This document shows, piece after piece, positions 42,523 through 55,147 of a stretch of DNA of 64,000 bases. Location: assembly GCF_963678635.1 (NCBI RefSeq), contig NC_087068.1, forward strand, positions 50,861,724 to 50,925,723. Direction: 5' to 3'. Position numbers and translations under genes: made by a program. Under the pieces are notes generated by a model that saw only the letters and a program-made list of their open reading frames with translations, was not told the DNA's origin and did not search any database. Numbering within the stretch: the first letter of the stretch is position 1; each line of letters opens with the position of its first letter. The DNA comes from Symsagittifera roscoffensis (Eukaryota; Xenacoelomorpha; Acoela; Convolutidae).

Positions 42523-42900
42523 GGTGAGCGGTGGTGAAGTGGTTACGTCTCCGCCTCGCAATCGAAAGGTTGGCTCTTTTCCAGTTCCCCCCCTTTGATT
42601 TTTGTCTGAAATCCATTAGATGAAAGTCTATTTAAAATGATTTTTGATATTATAAACTGCAATAAAACGTGTCAGCGTGAACAGGTGAACAAATTTCTAC
42701 AACATTTCTTACATGCAAAATGCCGTGTGAACAATTTATGCACAGCTTTGTTTTGTAATTTTACGAGGGGGGTGGGAAACTGGAAAAGAGCCGAAAGGTC
42801 GCATGTTCGAGGCCCACCATGATCCGTGCTCGTTGCTTGAGGGTGAAACAACATTACCCAGCCCAGAAAAATAACCAAAAAAATTAGTTGCATGTAGTTC
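42523..42900 (+). mobile_element. tRNA-derived SINE, interrupted
   Basis: The left part (42523-42570) has a pol III A-box-like GTGGTGAAGTGGTTACG and an anticodon-stem region CGCCTCGCAATCGAAAGGT. The B-box half (GCATGTTCGAGGCC) lies at 42801-42814, after a 221-bp insertion. When the insertion and one 8-bp copy are ignored, the tRNA-like head is continuous. The 3' body has no tRNA similarity. Confidence 0.6.
42571..42791. mobile_element. 221-bp insertion within the SINE
   Basis: Flanked by a perfect 8-bp direct repeat CGAAAGGT (42563-42570 and 42792-42799). The ends are inverted repeats: GGCTCTTTTCCAGTTCCC at left and GGGAAACTGGAAAAGAGC at right. Together this is a MITE with an 8-bp target duplication, fitting hAT or a similar superfamily. 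The interior is AT-rich and non-coding. Confidence 0.7.
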
Positions 42901-44306
42901 TTAAACAGGGGCACAACAGCGGTTCGCCGTGATAATCTGTACAGCTCTTATGTTGGTCCTTTCCCCGTGGATAAATGGTCTTAATCTACCTTAATTTATT
43001 GATATGGACCCATCAGAACAGCAAAAGCAAAATTAATTTTTTAGGGCAAGAAAGAAACTTCAGACAACAAACTAAAAAGAAATGAAAATACAACATCTTA
43101 GCATCTCTAAGAAAATAATTTAGTTTGCAGCAAAGCATTAGAGAAGTAACAACGTACCAGCCAAAATATAAAACACTGGACAGAAACTTCCTTACCTATA
43201 TTCCACTGAATACAGAAAAAATAGTCGGTTTGCTTTCACACAAAAGCCCAAAACTAAGGGGAACTAGACCAATTAGACAAAGTGGCTTTGTCGCATAATA
43301 GTGAGCACGCGACACCAAATTGTACCGCTTTTTTTAAAAAAAAAGAGATGCAGGAGCCACCGGCACAGCCAATATTATAAAAACACCGGAAAGGATGTAA
43401 TGGAGGAGAGGAAAGCAGACGAGAAAATAACAAAACAAGTAGACGATATTCAGAATCAATTAATTCAAGGATTCAGCAAAAAGATTACGGAAAAACAAAC
43501 AAGATGTGTGAGCTTAAAAAATGAAAAAAAAATGCTTATCCTACAATTTCCATATATGGAAAAATGCTTATCATAGAGATTTCATACACTTTTCAGTACG
43601 TATGGAATTGTATGGAACTGTTTGGCAAGAAGTTTTGCATATATGGAAATTGTATGATAAGAAGTTTTGGTCAACCCGGGAGACAACACGGTAGAAGAGC
43701 GGGAGGAATCCCCACACAGAATTGAAGTACCGTTTTTTAGATAAGAAGCTCATTTCGAAGCAAGATTTTGAGCGTAATTGTCTAAAAAAACCGCTCAAAC
43801 CGCTCATATCTTGCTTCAAATTAGGTGAAAAATCTCGACTCGGGCCCAAGAATAAAGCTGAGTCACAAAACTCATCCAATTTTGAAGCAAACTGGGGAGT
43901 GTAGTTTGATCAGATTGATTTTAACGAGATAAAGCTCATTATTTATACTACATTTTTAAAGTAACGTGATCATTTATGTTTCGGCTTTGCAGGCCGACTA
44001 GCCTGGTTGAAATTGCAGAGCCACAAGTTAAGTCTTTGAGACTAAGTTTTTATGCACGCAACGTCTGTCGACATTTTGTACCGATAGAATATAGAGTCTT
44101 CAAATAGATCTAGTTTTTAATCACTGAATTGAATAACGACTAAATTGTGTCGCATTTGCTAAAAATTATATTACTTTATTTTGTTTCAAGGTTGTGGTTC
44201 ATTAGTAGGCGTCATATTAAAATATGAGACTAAAAGGGTATTAATTTCGACCTCGGAAGCTCTATTGTATCCGCAAATTGAACTGTCATATTTTGCTCCA
44301 TTTTAG
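42900..44306. other. No supported gene
   Basis: AT-rich. A Lys/Gln-rich 91-codon frame at 43301-43576 lacks motifs. CTTATCATA and its complement recur around 43535-43655, the same words as at 34600. A 3'-splice-like site at about 43991 opens a short frame that has no matching donor. Confidence 0.35.
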
Positions 44307-44420
44307 GCCATGACTTCTGGACGTGTTCCGGTTATAATAATAGGATGACTCAAGGTCAACCTGGAGGAGAGCGGACTCTGAATTCAACCGCAATCTATCT
44401 CGGAGTATCACTCACGACAG
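44307..44420 (+). CDS. Internal exon, unknown gene
   Basis: 114 bp between a canonical acceptor (TGCTCCATTTTAG) and donor (ACAG|GTGAGT). Only one frame is open through it, entering with 2 nt and leaving phase 1: HDFWTCSGYNNRMTQGQPGG and then RTLNSTAIYLGVSLTTG. Composition is protein-like. The phase fits the exon at 48517. Confidence 0.5.
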
Positions 44421-47400
44421 GTGAGTAGACAAGGAGTAGACAAGATTCAGATATCACAAGGAAATTTATGCTCTCGTTTCCATATAGCCCAAGTGTTTTT
44501 CAGGCGTTAGTAAACTGTACCAAATTGGTAAAAATTGAAGTTGTTTCTAGAATTTAGAATGATTCCTACAGGTATCAGGCCAGAGAACTGAAATTGTTCG
44601 TGAGAGGTTAGATTGAATGAACTCAAACTTCTCGCAGTTCTTTAGTTTTTCAATATCTGGCCTCTCAGCCAGATAGAGATAAGACTTATTAAAACTAGAT
44701 TTTCCGTCGGATGACTAGATGGCTATTAGAAACAATAAGTTTTTAAAAACTTATAAACTTATTAATCTTTAAAGAGGGGAACACTGTTTCACCTCCTCTA
44801 ACTATTACAACAAGATAGTGTTATTCGACATATTTTTTCTAGGAGGAAAAACAAGCTATGATCAAAATTGATTCGAGAGTAGACTGGACTATCTGCAGCA
44901 AGTATATGATGCTAATATTACTATACAAGACCTCTAAAACGTTGTATTGCAATTTTCGCATTTTAAAAAATTCAGTGGGGTAGTGCAATCAAATTTTTAT
45001 CAATCAAAATTTATCTAAACTAGTATCGAAAGACTCACAAAGTTGTAGCAACCTTAGAATGAGAATATTTTGGAAGCTGCTTAAAATGCTGTTAATTCTA
45101 TCAAATTACCACAAGTTACCCGTTCAAATGAAATATATACGCCAGTCTTTGTTGAATTGAATCAGGCGGCTGATTAATCAATTTACAACCTCATCATTGC
45201 TATTTACCCTCTCGTTCTTCAGAAAGAGTTGTTTATGTAAAATAAAAAAATTGAAAAGTTTAAACTATTATATGCATAGACCTTGTAGTAGATAAACAAC
45301 AGCTATCTACTGCATCGAGAGAAATTGTGACACAAATCAGGAAACGAAGTATCGAGATGTAAATAAACTTCGACATGCAATATACGCTGTTGCTTGAGTG
45401 ACATAAAAACCATGTAGAAAACAAGCACATTAGAAAAAGTTTTTTTTGCCAAAACATAATTTTTGATTTCTAGTTAACTTGTTTCAATGACAAAAACACA
45501 GAAATACATTGCTCACTAGCGCTTTAATTTTCAAATACAGCTCGGAAACATATAAAAAACCTGTGTTATTTCTAGTCTAAGCGAATCAGATTTGTTTTGA
45601 AATAATTGTTTTGACAATCATTTAGTGTCAGAATTGTTTTTTAGAATTCTTTTGCAATGAGTAGATTAAAAAAAAATGAAGCCGTGTGTGAGTTTTTTTA
45701 TGGTAATGGCCGAGCAATTAATTTTATTTTTCGTAAATTGAATTTTTTGTGTTTTTTTGCAATGTGTGTTGTTTTCGTCTTTTGCTTTGAACAATATGAA
45801 AAAATTCGGAAGTCTTTTGAAGATTAAATAAATAGAAAACGCACTTAAAACTTTCTCTCAATTTTCTCAAATGGTTCGGTCTTTTTTCTAAGCTTTTCTA
45901 GTTTGATTCTATCAGCGGAGCGAAAAAAAAACAGCGGTGAAAAAGTTTGTTGAACTTTTTTGTTTAAACTTTTTTTGTAGCCTTTTTTGCGAAACTTGCA
46001 GTGTTTCCAGAAAGTCTTGATTAGACACTAAGCATTACCATATACTTATGCAAATTTTGACATTTTGATTTTGGCATAAGAATATGAAATGATTGAAATC
46101 AGCTTTTTTAAACAAAAAGTCTACTTGAATTCATGTTCAGTTGTCACCTGAAACAGATTTTTATCATAAAAACATGCATCATTGAAACCTGAAGCGGGGC
46201 GATACATCAATCAAATTCTGACTTTTCTAATTTTTCAAGAGAAAATACCAATATTTTGCCCATTTTACGCAAAGTTTATTTGCTCGGATATGTGGCAGGA
46301 ACACTATAACTTGACAGATCTTTTATCCGATACAAAATGTTGTTTGTTTTTATTGCTCATAACTAGAGCATTAAGATAACGGTGTACTTTGTGGTAGAGA
46401 CAAACTGCACTTTGGAGAAAAAGTGGCACTTCGATGGAGTTTTTGTACAATTTTATGCAGAGAAAACCAGAAATTCAGAGAAAAAGAACACATTTTAGAC
46501 TGTTTAGATGACTTTGATTCTTGCGCAGATTTTTTGGAAAACTATTGTTAATATTGATACCTTTCATTGTTCCGACTTTTGAAGAAAACAAAATATTTAT
46601 GCTCAGTGTGGTTTTTTTAATCGGTCAATTTTTGCCGGTCGAATTAAAAGTTTTCAACAAAATTTTTATACCTTTTTGAAGATATCGACTTCCTGAGTTC
46701 AAACTTAAAAAGATATTTTACCTCCAATTGCTTTTTTTAAGTTTTGGGGGTTTGAAAATTGCCAAACTGGCCATGTTCTGGACTAAAAAATGCGCGCTTT
46801 GAAGAATTTATCTATATTGCTGAGATTGTAACGCAAATTATTTAAGGGTGGCGGATTATCCGGCACAACAAAATTGTTTCAAATTGAATTGCGGCTAGCT
46901 AATTGATCGTATTAATTTTGTACGAATGAACACTTCACACTTTGTTGTTGTTCAAAGTTTATAGGTTTTTAATATTTTTTTCCAAAAACTATTCGATATG
47001 AATTAAGGGACAGTCGGAAAATTCAGGGCTTTGCCCTGATATACTAGCAGTCTTGTTGATTTGTAATTTCTCACACCCATGTTTTGCTAACAGGAAGTAT
47101 GTAATGATCATTGAACAATGTTACATTGATGTAACTTTGCAGCACTACGTCAAGAATGACTCAGTCAAATTCATGAATAAACTGACATTGATCATAGACT
47201 GAACCAAAAAAGGTTTTTTCTCCTTATTTGGTTTACAATGTTCTACCTTTAATTCTACTTATAAGACCATAGCCAGGGTGGTGAACAAACTGTGTTCTGA
47301 ACTCAATTGTTTTTCAATCTTCACATCGTAAAACTGGCCATTGAGAAAAAAACTGCATATGCATAGGTGTTCGGTAAAAGAATACGTATACGGATTAGAA

Positions 47401-48516
47401 AATCAAATATTTAATCTTATGCAATTTTTTTCAAGTTTTGCTGATGCACTTTTTGCGTTTTAGCCTAATATTGCATAAGTGTTCGGTAAAAGAATAGGTA
47501 TACGGATTAGAAAATCAAATATTTAATCTTATGCAATTTTTTTCAAGTTTTGCTGATGCAATTTTTGCGTGTTAGCCTAATTTTTAGCCGCTTTAGTTAA
47601 CTTTGCAATTTAAGCATCACAATGAATAAAGAATTGATAGGTGCTTTTTTAATCTAAAAACTGGGCTGTAGGATGCGGGCAACTAATAGTACCTTTTTGC
47701 TTAAACTTTTTAATACCTAGACTGTCTCAAATTGCACTGCCTAATTGAGGCATCCATTGACTCGACCTATCTGGCCTTTTAATGTCCTTACATATCAGAG
47801 TTATGTAAATTTACAATTGTCTGTTCAATAATTGTTCCGAGTCTTTAAAAAATGGGGAGGAACTTTGAATTCGGCTGTGTTTTATTTATTTTCCCACTCA
47901 AAATCAGCTACTACAAATATTCTTCGGAGAAAGTTGAGTAATATATCATTTAGAGCCCTTTTCGTCGGTATTCGAATGACATCAGAAAAATTCCCAAAAA
48001 AGCTTTCCCAGTGTCGAGAGAAAACGGTTTGAAATTTTAGATTTTTTGTCTAATTTCAGGTGAGCGAGCAGGCTTTAATAGTTTTTTCGATAGTTTAAAA
48101 GCTTACAACTTCTTAATTTAAGCGGTAAAAAACAGTTTTACTCGACTAAAAATAGTTTGTTTTAGCGCCTTTCTGGAAACAAAAACGTCAAAAATTCGAA
48201 AAAAAGCTTATTTTACCTAATTTACTTATTTGCTAATTTGCCTATTTTACTATAACTGTCAATATGCCTAAGCTCTAGTTTTTTTGTTGAGATTCTTTTA
48301 TGATAACATGCATAAAAACTAAATTGAAAAAAACTTTTTGTTGTGTTTTTTAGGACTTTGACTGGAACCTTCTGTGCTACTTGCACAGGAACCTGCTATC
48401 CTCGTTTCTGATATGGAAACGATTTACTATTTACAATTATTATACAATCTATTTATTGGAATTTTGAATATCATCCTCTAATTCTGATTTTTAGTGCTTT
48501 TTCTTTGTGCATTTAG
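44421..48516 (+). other. Probable intron, AT-rich
   Basis: No further exon could be supported. It includes a 112-bp tandem duplication at 47361-47585. Other exons may be hidden here. Confidence 0.35.
47361..47585. repeat. 112-bp tandem duplication
   Basis: Two copies starting GCATA(G/A)GTGTTCGGTAAAA at 47361 and 47473, about 95% identical, non-coding. Confidence 0.85.
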
Positions 48517-48814
48517 TAATGTCCCGCTTCTTTGACGCAATTGGCACTGCATTCTTCATGGGCAAGAGAAATGGACGATATGTGACTGGGAATATGCTAT
48601 ATGGGGCCCTGCTCATGATACACGATGCGACTGAGAAGGCCGGCTCAGAAGATGACAGCCTATTGATCAAAATATTCAAGAAGTCAGAATTTATAGGCTT
48701 ATACGCTTGTTTAGTCAGTTTCTTCGAACTTGCTGAAATAATGTTTTCTAAATTCCATTTGAGACGAATCTTGCTAGTGCAATCAGGCATAATAAAAAAT
48801 ATCAGTGACAGCAA
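48517..48814 (+). CDS. Internal exon, unknown gene
   Basis: Acceptor GTGCATTTAG, then 2 nt and an open frame (MSRFFDAIGTAFFMGKRNGR ... FSKFHLRRILLVQSG) ending at donor AA|GTGATC. The phase-1 entry matches the exon at 44307-44420 and the phase-2 exit matches the exon at 49019. Peptide composition is normal. Two mildly hydrophobic stretches are not clear membrane spans. Product unknown; alternatively the ATG at 48519 is a start. Confidence 0.5.
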
Positions 48815-49018
48815 GTGATCAGATTTGAATACCTTTTTAAAGTTGCAAATAGCCTCTTGTTTTTTTGTTCTGTTTATTGTTGGACTTCAGAATGTTAGCA
48901 ATGTAGTGGTTGTTTGTTTCTGCGAAAACAGTTAAACCTTTTTCTATGTTTTTTTTGTCGGAAACTTTGAAGATCGCTGCTTGGGGTTATTGTTTGCTAG
49001 CACCACTTTTGTTATCAG

Positions 49019-49193
49019 GTGGGGACAGAGTTACGCAGTGAACAAATGGACCCCCGAATGCAGCAATTGTCATGACCTCAAAAGAGCAGGAGAAGTCTTC
49101 TCTCACGAATTTGACGAAAGTACTTCAACTGGCAAAGCCATCCACAATTATGAATACAAAGATCACAGACAGAAATTTGAGAGAGCGAAGTAA
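49019..49193 (+). CDS. Last exon, unknown gene
   Basis: Acceptor TTTGTTATCAG, then 1 nt completing the codon from the previous exon, then WGQSYAVNKWTPECSNCHDL ... and a TAA at 49191-49193. The intron (48815-49018, 204 bp) is of normal size. The tail is charged and has a CxxC (CSNC). No family recognised. Confidence 0.5.
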
Positions 49194-52100
49194 AACCAAA
49201 ACGGATTGAATTACAGATATAACTATAGTGTGAATGTGGCTTATACTTAGGATAGCGCACTAATCTTTTTGAAAAAAAAAACGATTAAAAACTATTAGAC
49301 TCAGAAACGACCCACAAATTACGTAAAAAAAGACTGAGAGAAAAACTCAATAATCAAAATCAATTCAAAATACAAATAATTATCATCAAATCATCAATTG
49401 CAAAAAAAGAAAGCGTAAATAATTACAAAAGCTAGAATCATTGAAGTTCAGTTGAGCTAAGAACGCAGTGGACTTATGTTGCATCGAAACTTAACGTTCA
49501 TTGATCATATTGAAACAGACAAAACACGCAACTAGTTTGTTTCAATCTTCCATCACAGACAACACTCTCTCAGCTCTATGGTGACAATCAATGATTCAGA
49601 TATTTTTTCAACCGATAAATAAAATTGACGGTTTTTGCGGAGTTTCTAGAGAGATTGAAAAATTTTTTTTTTGGTATATTAAAAAATGGACATCATAAAT
49701 CAAACTAGCTTACAAGTCTAGAGTAAAACTCGCACTTGATACCACGCGCAAAAACCTTTGTCTGGGATTTTTCAAAAAACAAAAAAAAAACATTTTCTGT
49801 TTGTTTTTCAAAGTGTAATGACTATTTTGACTATTCAATTTATAAAAAATATGGAAAAATTGAAAGTTTTTTTAAAAGTCCAAGTTACAGCTGCAAAGGG
49901 TTTTATAATTTTTCTTATTTTAACCACGGTGTTCTTTTGAGGTTGTCGAAATTGACCGGAAAAAATTAACGCTACGCCATAATTCCTACTCAACTCAGCC
50001 CGGAATAAAACTACTTCAAAGCTGTATCAATCATGACAAAAGTGAACAATTTGACTAGAGCTCCTCAAAAAAACGAATTTATTAAGTACAACTTTTGCGC
50101 ATTTTTTCATATGTAACAAAACGTACAACTTTCTCACCTCAACTTTTTACGCATAATTTTTCATTGAATTTTTTTTGAGATGGATTATGATAGCCCGTGG
50201 TGTAACTTTTGATTCATATTGTCGATAGAGTTGTCTTGCATTTGCTGATCTGTCTGCATTTTGAATAATAATTTATTAAACCTTATAAATAATAAAAAGT
50301 TTAACTACAAAAATTTAACCTGAGAGTTATTGAAAGAGACTAAAATCTTGATATTTAAAATAATTAATTTGAAAAACTAAATCGAATTTTCTGTCTGGAA
50401 AATGAACGCTCATGGAACTTATCTACGATTTCCAATAATTTCCAATAATAATAATGGAAGTTCCAATAATTTACGAAAAACGTTTACGTTTCTTTTTTGT
50501 TTCTAAGTAGTTTCGAGTCCAATAGCCATTAAGAAAAAGAAAAAAAACTTTGAGTTGAACCACTTACTGAGTTAGCTCCTTATTATCAAAATCAGTAGAT
50601 TTAGGGGTTGGTGATTGGAATTTTGACTACTCAAATAGTACATCATTGTTATTATTTTTCGGAATCGATTGTTGGCTGACCGAACCTACAATGTTTCTGA
50701 AGGCGCATGTGGTGTTAAAATTATACCCAATTTTTTGCTGATATTATGTATATACAGGCTGCACAACTGAAGATGTTTTCCTGAAAACTTTGAAAAAACG
50801 ACACATGAGTTTTTGGCAATTTAGGGTCTATAATGTTTGTGGAACTCGGAAAATTTTTTTGCTAGATTTAAAAAAACGTCGTTAAAATTTTCTTATGATT
50901 TTTTTGAAAATAAGCCTCCACATGTCGAGAAAATACCACAAAAGTAGTCGCGCCTCATTTAACTATTAGAAAACTAAAAGTTTAAGGCGAAAATTTTCAT
51001 GTTTCCCAAAACACTCTATAAACATTGTTGGAAACTCATGACCAAAAATTGCTCGTTTCGGAAGATGTTTGCCAGAATTTTAGGTTTATTTGGCGCGCGC
51101 TCCTCTCGTAAAAGTACTATATCCTGACAACAAAGGTGCTTTTAGAAAAAATTTATGATCGTTTTGCCAAAAATAGGTATCGTAAAAAAACCAAAGAGGG
51201 ATGTTTTGGGTAGAGAGAGGACCGACTCCTTGAGGGTCGAGGTCGTGGGTGTGGCTTACATTCAGACTTTCATAGCCCTAATAAAAGCAGATTGGAATTC
51301 TTTTTCCTTTTCCCCACCTCGCAGGAGCATAGATTTTCTGGTTTAACGAGTGATTATACAAAAATATGTATACCGATCAAATATGTGTGTCATAGCCTAA
51401 TTAGTCCGCATGCCAATTTTCATGAAAGTTGGATAATAACAACAAAAATTGAATTTAGCAAAATTTGCAGGTGGGCAAAAGAAAAAGAGCACAAATTGGG
51501 ACCAAAAGTTTATAAGCACCTTGCCGGCAAAAAGTCTCAAAAAATGTCTCAATGATTCTATTGGGAGTTAAAACTTTTTCCACATTTCGCGTTTTTAAAC
51601 CAAAAGCATGTGGGGCAGCATTTGATAAAATTGCAGAAAGCATTTTCTGATTTAACTCATTACAAAAAATTTTAACAAGAATAGCCCGTTACTGTGCAAA
51701 TAGCACGATATGTTCCGACCATACTCTTGAAAAATACACATAATTTGTTTAAGTTAGTGTAACTTTTTCTGCTTAGTGTGATAAAAAAGTCTGAACGCAA
51801 AAAGAGAACTTAAATATATTCGACAGTCATAATAAAATGGGCCAATTGGAAAACATTTATTTGTTGAACACTGCCTGCAAAAACGAAAAAAAGTCTAGAA
51901 AAACAAAAAAAATGTTTGATTTGCAAAACATCGCTGAAAAATTCAAAAACTAACTTGGTTCGACTAAAACTAAGCTTTTGCGACTTAAATTGAGCATAAA
52001 TAAGATATTGCAAGCCTGCTCTCTTGCCTTTTTTCATTCGAAATAAGACCAAAAATCCTAAATTTCCAACTAGTTTTTCTCAACTCTGGAAACTTTTTCA

Positions 52101-52930
52101 ATTTTCAATGAAAAATTTTCACAAATTTTCCAATGTCGTTCGAATCACAACTGAAAGGGCTTTAATATGATTCTTCACACAACCCAGTCCCATGATTATT
52201 TGTGGTACCTGATTTTTCGTGGAAAACCAAAAATTTAAAAAATAAAGCACACCTGTATACAAATTTCCTCCCCATTTTCAATGGTCAGAACAAAAAAAAG
52301 AAAGAAAAATTAAAACACACCCGAATACAAAGTTTCTCCCCATTTTCTAAATGGTCGGAACAATTAAACGTACTCATGTCAAAATCATGTATTGAAAAAC
52401 AGCTTTGAAAACAGCTTCTGCTGGTAATTAGGACGAGCAATTTTATGTCGCGGCCATCGAAGGGCTCTGGTGGAGAGTTAAAAGCTTGGAAGCAAAACTT
52501 GATTCTTGGTAGCAATTTAGCTAAAAGTTATTATCAAATTTACTGAACATCCTATTGAAAATTCAAAAGAACAAAAAATCTTTTCGTCCATCAAAATCAA
52601 CTAACGCCAAACTTGCAAAAAGAAATTCTTGCAAAAGTTCTGACGATATCGTCTTGGCTTGGAGACAAATTTCTGACTAAAGAAGAACAAAATCTTCAGA
52701 TTTCTTCCATAATGTGTCTGTCGAAAGCAGTTTGCGGCTCCGTCAGTTTCAGTAATGGTGCGGTTTCTTCCAACCGCCGCTATCTCAAACTCTTCTCTCG
52801 TTCATGAGAATTAACATTCAAGGTCATAACTTTCAAGGTCATCTTAGATTCTATAAACTTTTGCACTCGTTATCAATTTTAGCATCAATTTGAAATACTC
52901 ATTCTTACCTTGCTGTTATTTGTTTTTTTA
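49194..52930. other. AT-rich intergenic DNA
   Basis: No convincing gene. A possible 77-bp exon at 52432-52508 lies between AATTAG and TTG|GTAGCA and reads DEQFYVAAIEGLWWRVKSLE; neighbours to splice to it were not identified. A 64-codon frame from TTG at 52613 has no motif. Confidence 0.35.
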
Positions 52931-53052
52931 ATGCTCAAATTGGGCAAAATGTTAATTCAGTTGTTATTAACAGCGCTTTGTGGATTTATTTCTGAGGGCA
53001 GTGTGAATAAAATAACCGAAGTGACCTCAAATGCTTGTTCAGAGCAGAAAAT
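52931..53052 (+). CDS. MEGF/PEAR-like gene, exon 1 (signal peptide)
   Basis: ATG 52931 (or the in-frame ATG at 52949) starts a typical signal peptide, KMLIQLLLTALCGFISEG, followed by the beginning of an EMI domain (NACSEQK). The exon ends at donor AAAT|GTGAGT and leaves phase 2. The product would be secreted or a type I membrane protein. Known relatives (MEGF10/11, PEAR1, Draper, nimrods) are phagocytic or adhesion receptors with an N-terminal EMI followed by EGF-like repeats. Confidence 0.65.
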
Positions 53053-53611
53053 GTGAGTAGCCTATTTACCTGAAGTTTTTATTTTAACAAACATTTGGCA
53101 AGGATTTTTAAAGAAATTTTTATTATATTCAGAAGTGGTTTTTTATACGGATCAAGGGTAGTTGCCCTAGAAGTACCTGCCTGTCGTATATCTACACCTT
53201 AGTGCCCAGCTGTTACTTCAAGTCTCCTTCCTCGTCGCATAACTGAGGGCTATTCGCATGACAGAAGAACCGAATGCATTGAAGTCCTTTAAACAGTCCG
53301 AAGTTACTGATGTTCGATAATTCTAAATTAATTGTCGGGAACTCGTTTTCTTGCGTGATAGTTTTCAGTTTTGCCTCAACAGCGTTTTTGGAGAAGTCCT
53401 TTTACCACTTTTTTAATGATATTACACGGCGGCAATTGTTTTTGTTCTAGAAAATCAAAAAATTTATTAAATCTACTATTTTAGATGATCAATTCAACGC
53501 AATCCCACTCGAACCCACTTCTACGAATAGAAAAAAAAGAGGGGAGAGTTTTTTTTGTTATGATTGATTTCAATCTACTCTTTATTAACCGTTTTTACAC
53601 ATGTATTTCAG

Positions 53612-53713
53612 TTTAGTGACGTCATCAGTAGTGTGTGAGAGGATACCTGTGACTATTACCAAGAAGGACTTCTGTTTGAGTCCATTCGACTTCTTCCAGT
53701 GCACCAAAAAAAG
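53612..53713 (+). CDS. MEGF/PEAR-like gene, exon 2 (EMI domain)
   Basis: 102 bp between acceptor ATGTATTTCAG and donor AAAG|GTAAAT, in phase with exon 1 (intron 559 bp). It encodes VVCERIPVTITKKDFCLSPF and then FFQCTKKR. The Cys spacing and the aromatic residues before the second Cys fit an EMI domain. Leaves phase 2. Confidence 0.65.
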
Positions 53714-54048
53714 GTAAATGTTGTTTTTTTTTGTTTTTTTTTTCAGGCTGAAACAAAATTGTTAAAGACTAAACAGAATTAGATATTAATAGCCAAATAA
53801 CTTCAAAAATGTTTTAAGAGTTGGATCAAAATTCAGTCTGAAATGCTATTATTAAAAACGAGAAAAACGAAATTAGTCAGATTAACTTTCTTGTCACTGA
53901 AAGAACGTTTTTGAAGTCGTATGAGAACAGAATCAATGCTTCAGTATGATATCACGTTTGATCCCCTTCGAGCATTTTTTGAGGTGTTCAAATGCATCGG
54001 AAAAAAAATCACGCTATGCCAAAAAATGTTCCGAACCTTCAAAGGCGA

Positions 54049-54710
54049 ACATTACGAGGCCAAACTGCGCATTTTCGGGATCGTTAGAGCATTCCGCAAC
54101 AAGGACGCTCCCTTTGTTCTTCATTTGTTCTTTTATTTCCTTTGATCGTTCCAACAAATTTTTAACATGCTTAAAGATTTCGCTAAATGATCTAGGGAGG
54201 TTATCTTGCAAGATCTTGCGAGAATCTTGTAATATTCTTTTAAAGAAAATGCATCTCTTTAAAAGATCTTGCGAGATTCTTACAAGATCTTGCAAGACAA
54301 CCTCCTCTAAAGATCACCTTAGTTCTAGCAAGCTCTTTAAAAACATGATTTTTTGTGAAAAAAAAACTTTACACAAGAAGACAAGTAAACTTTTTTGCCA
54401 GTAGACACTTTACCAATAGCAAGTAGAAACATTCAAATACTTGAACAGATCAAGATTAAAAAGAACAATATAATTTCATAATAAAATGAACATAAATATT
54501 TATCGGATTTAAGTAAAAATAACAAACAAAATATCTCAAGCTAATTGACTCCATAAATCAAAATTTTGAGAGAAAAAAATAAAAAATTAAAATGTAACCG
54601 CTAGAGTTGCAAAACTAGATAAAAATTCCAATAAACTAAAACAAAGATCGATTAGGGTTGTCTCTGGAATCCAGGAACGTACAGACATAAAATTGTGCAC
54701 CTATATTTAT
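54049..54710. mobile_element. TIR element, third copy, degraded
   Basis: The left end CGAGGCCAAACTGCGCATTTT and the end-proximal segment TCTCTGGAATCCAGGAACGTAC (54661-54682) both match the copy at 69-664. The right TIR is missing and the middle is replaced by other sequence, including the palindrome. Confidence 0.45.
54195..54305. repeat. Palindrome (~50-bp arms)
   Basis: AGGTTATCTTGCAAGATCTT with its extension to 54246 is mirrored by 54257-54305, with a ~10-bp loop. It contains three GATCTTGC words. Could form a stable hairpin in the primary transcript. Confidence 0.7.
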
Positions 54711-54732
54711 ACATCAATTGTCTTTAATACAT

Positions 54733-54984
54733 TGTTAAAGTCGTAAGTTTAGAAAATCAAAAAGGTTGTTAATAAGTTGTATTGTAGACAAACTATTAGG
54801 CATCAAATCGAAATCTTACTGCACTCTTTTATTTCAGATCCCATCGGACATTAGAGATCGCAAGGTCAAGATAGCAGGTCCCCAGACAGAAAGAAGAATT
54901 GATAGCACTTACATAAACTCAAACTGGTGTCTATCTAGAACAATTGATAGCACTTACATAAACTCAAAACTGGTCCCTATCTCA
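54733..54984 (-). repeat. 3' LTR of the 6-kb element
   Basis: 252 bp, plus-strand ends TGTTAAAG and ATCTCA. Contains an internal direct repeat ATTGATAGCACTTACATAAA (about 54898 and 54945). No obvious polypurine tract adjoins it. Confidence 0.9.
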
Positions 54985-55147
54985 TTCTGGCAACCACAAA
55001 TAAATTTTAGAGCGTAGATAAAATTTATCAACTCTTTGTTACTATTTGGTATTGTATAAATGTACTAGATAAGTTTTAGTTTACGTTGAGTTTTCTCACC
55101 CGCCAAACCTCTCTTAAGGTTTATTTTTCTCTTTCTTGTCAGTTTCC

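Noticed and set aside
42523-42830. A functional tRNA gene
   Set aside because: A and B boxes are separated by an insertion and the acceptor stem is not formed; the structure fits a SINE head.
43301-43576. 91-codon Lys-rich ORF
   Set aside because: Low-complexity, no motif, adjoining repeat words shared with 34600.
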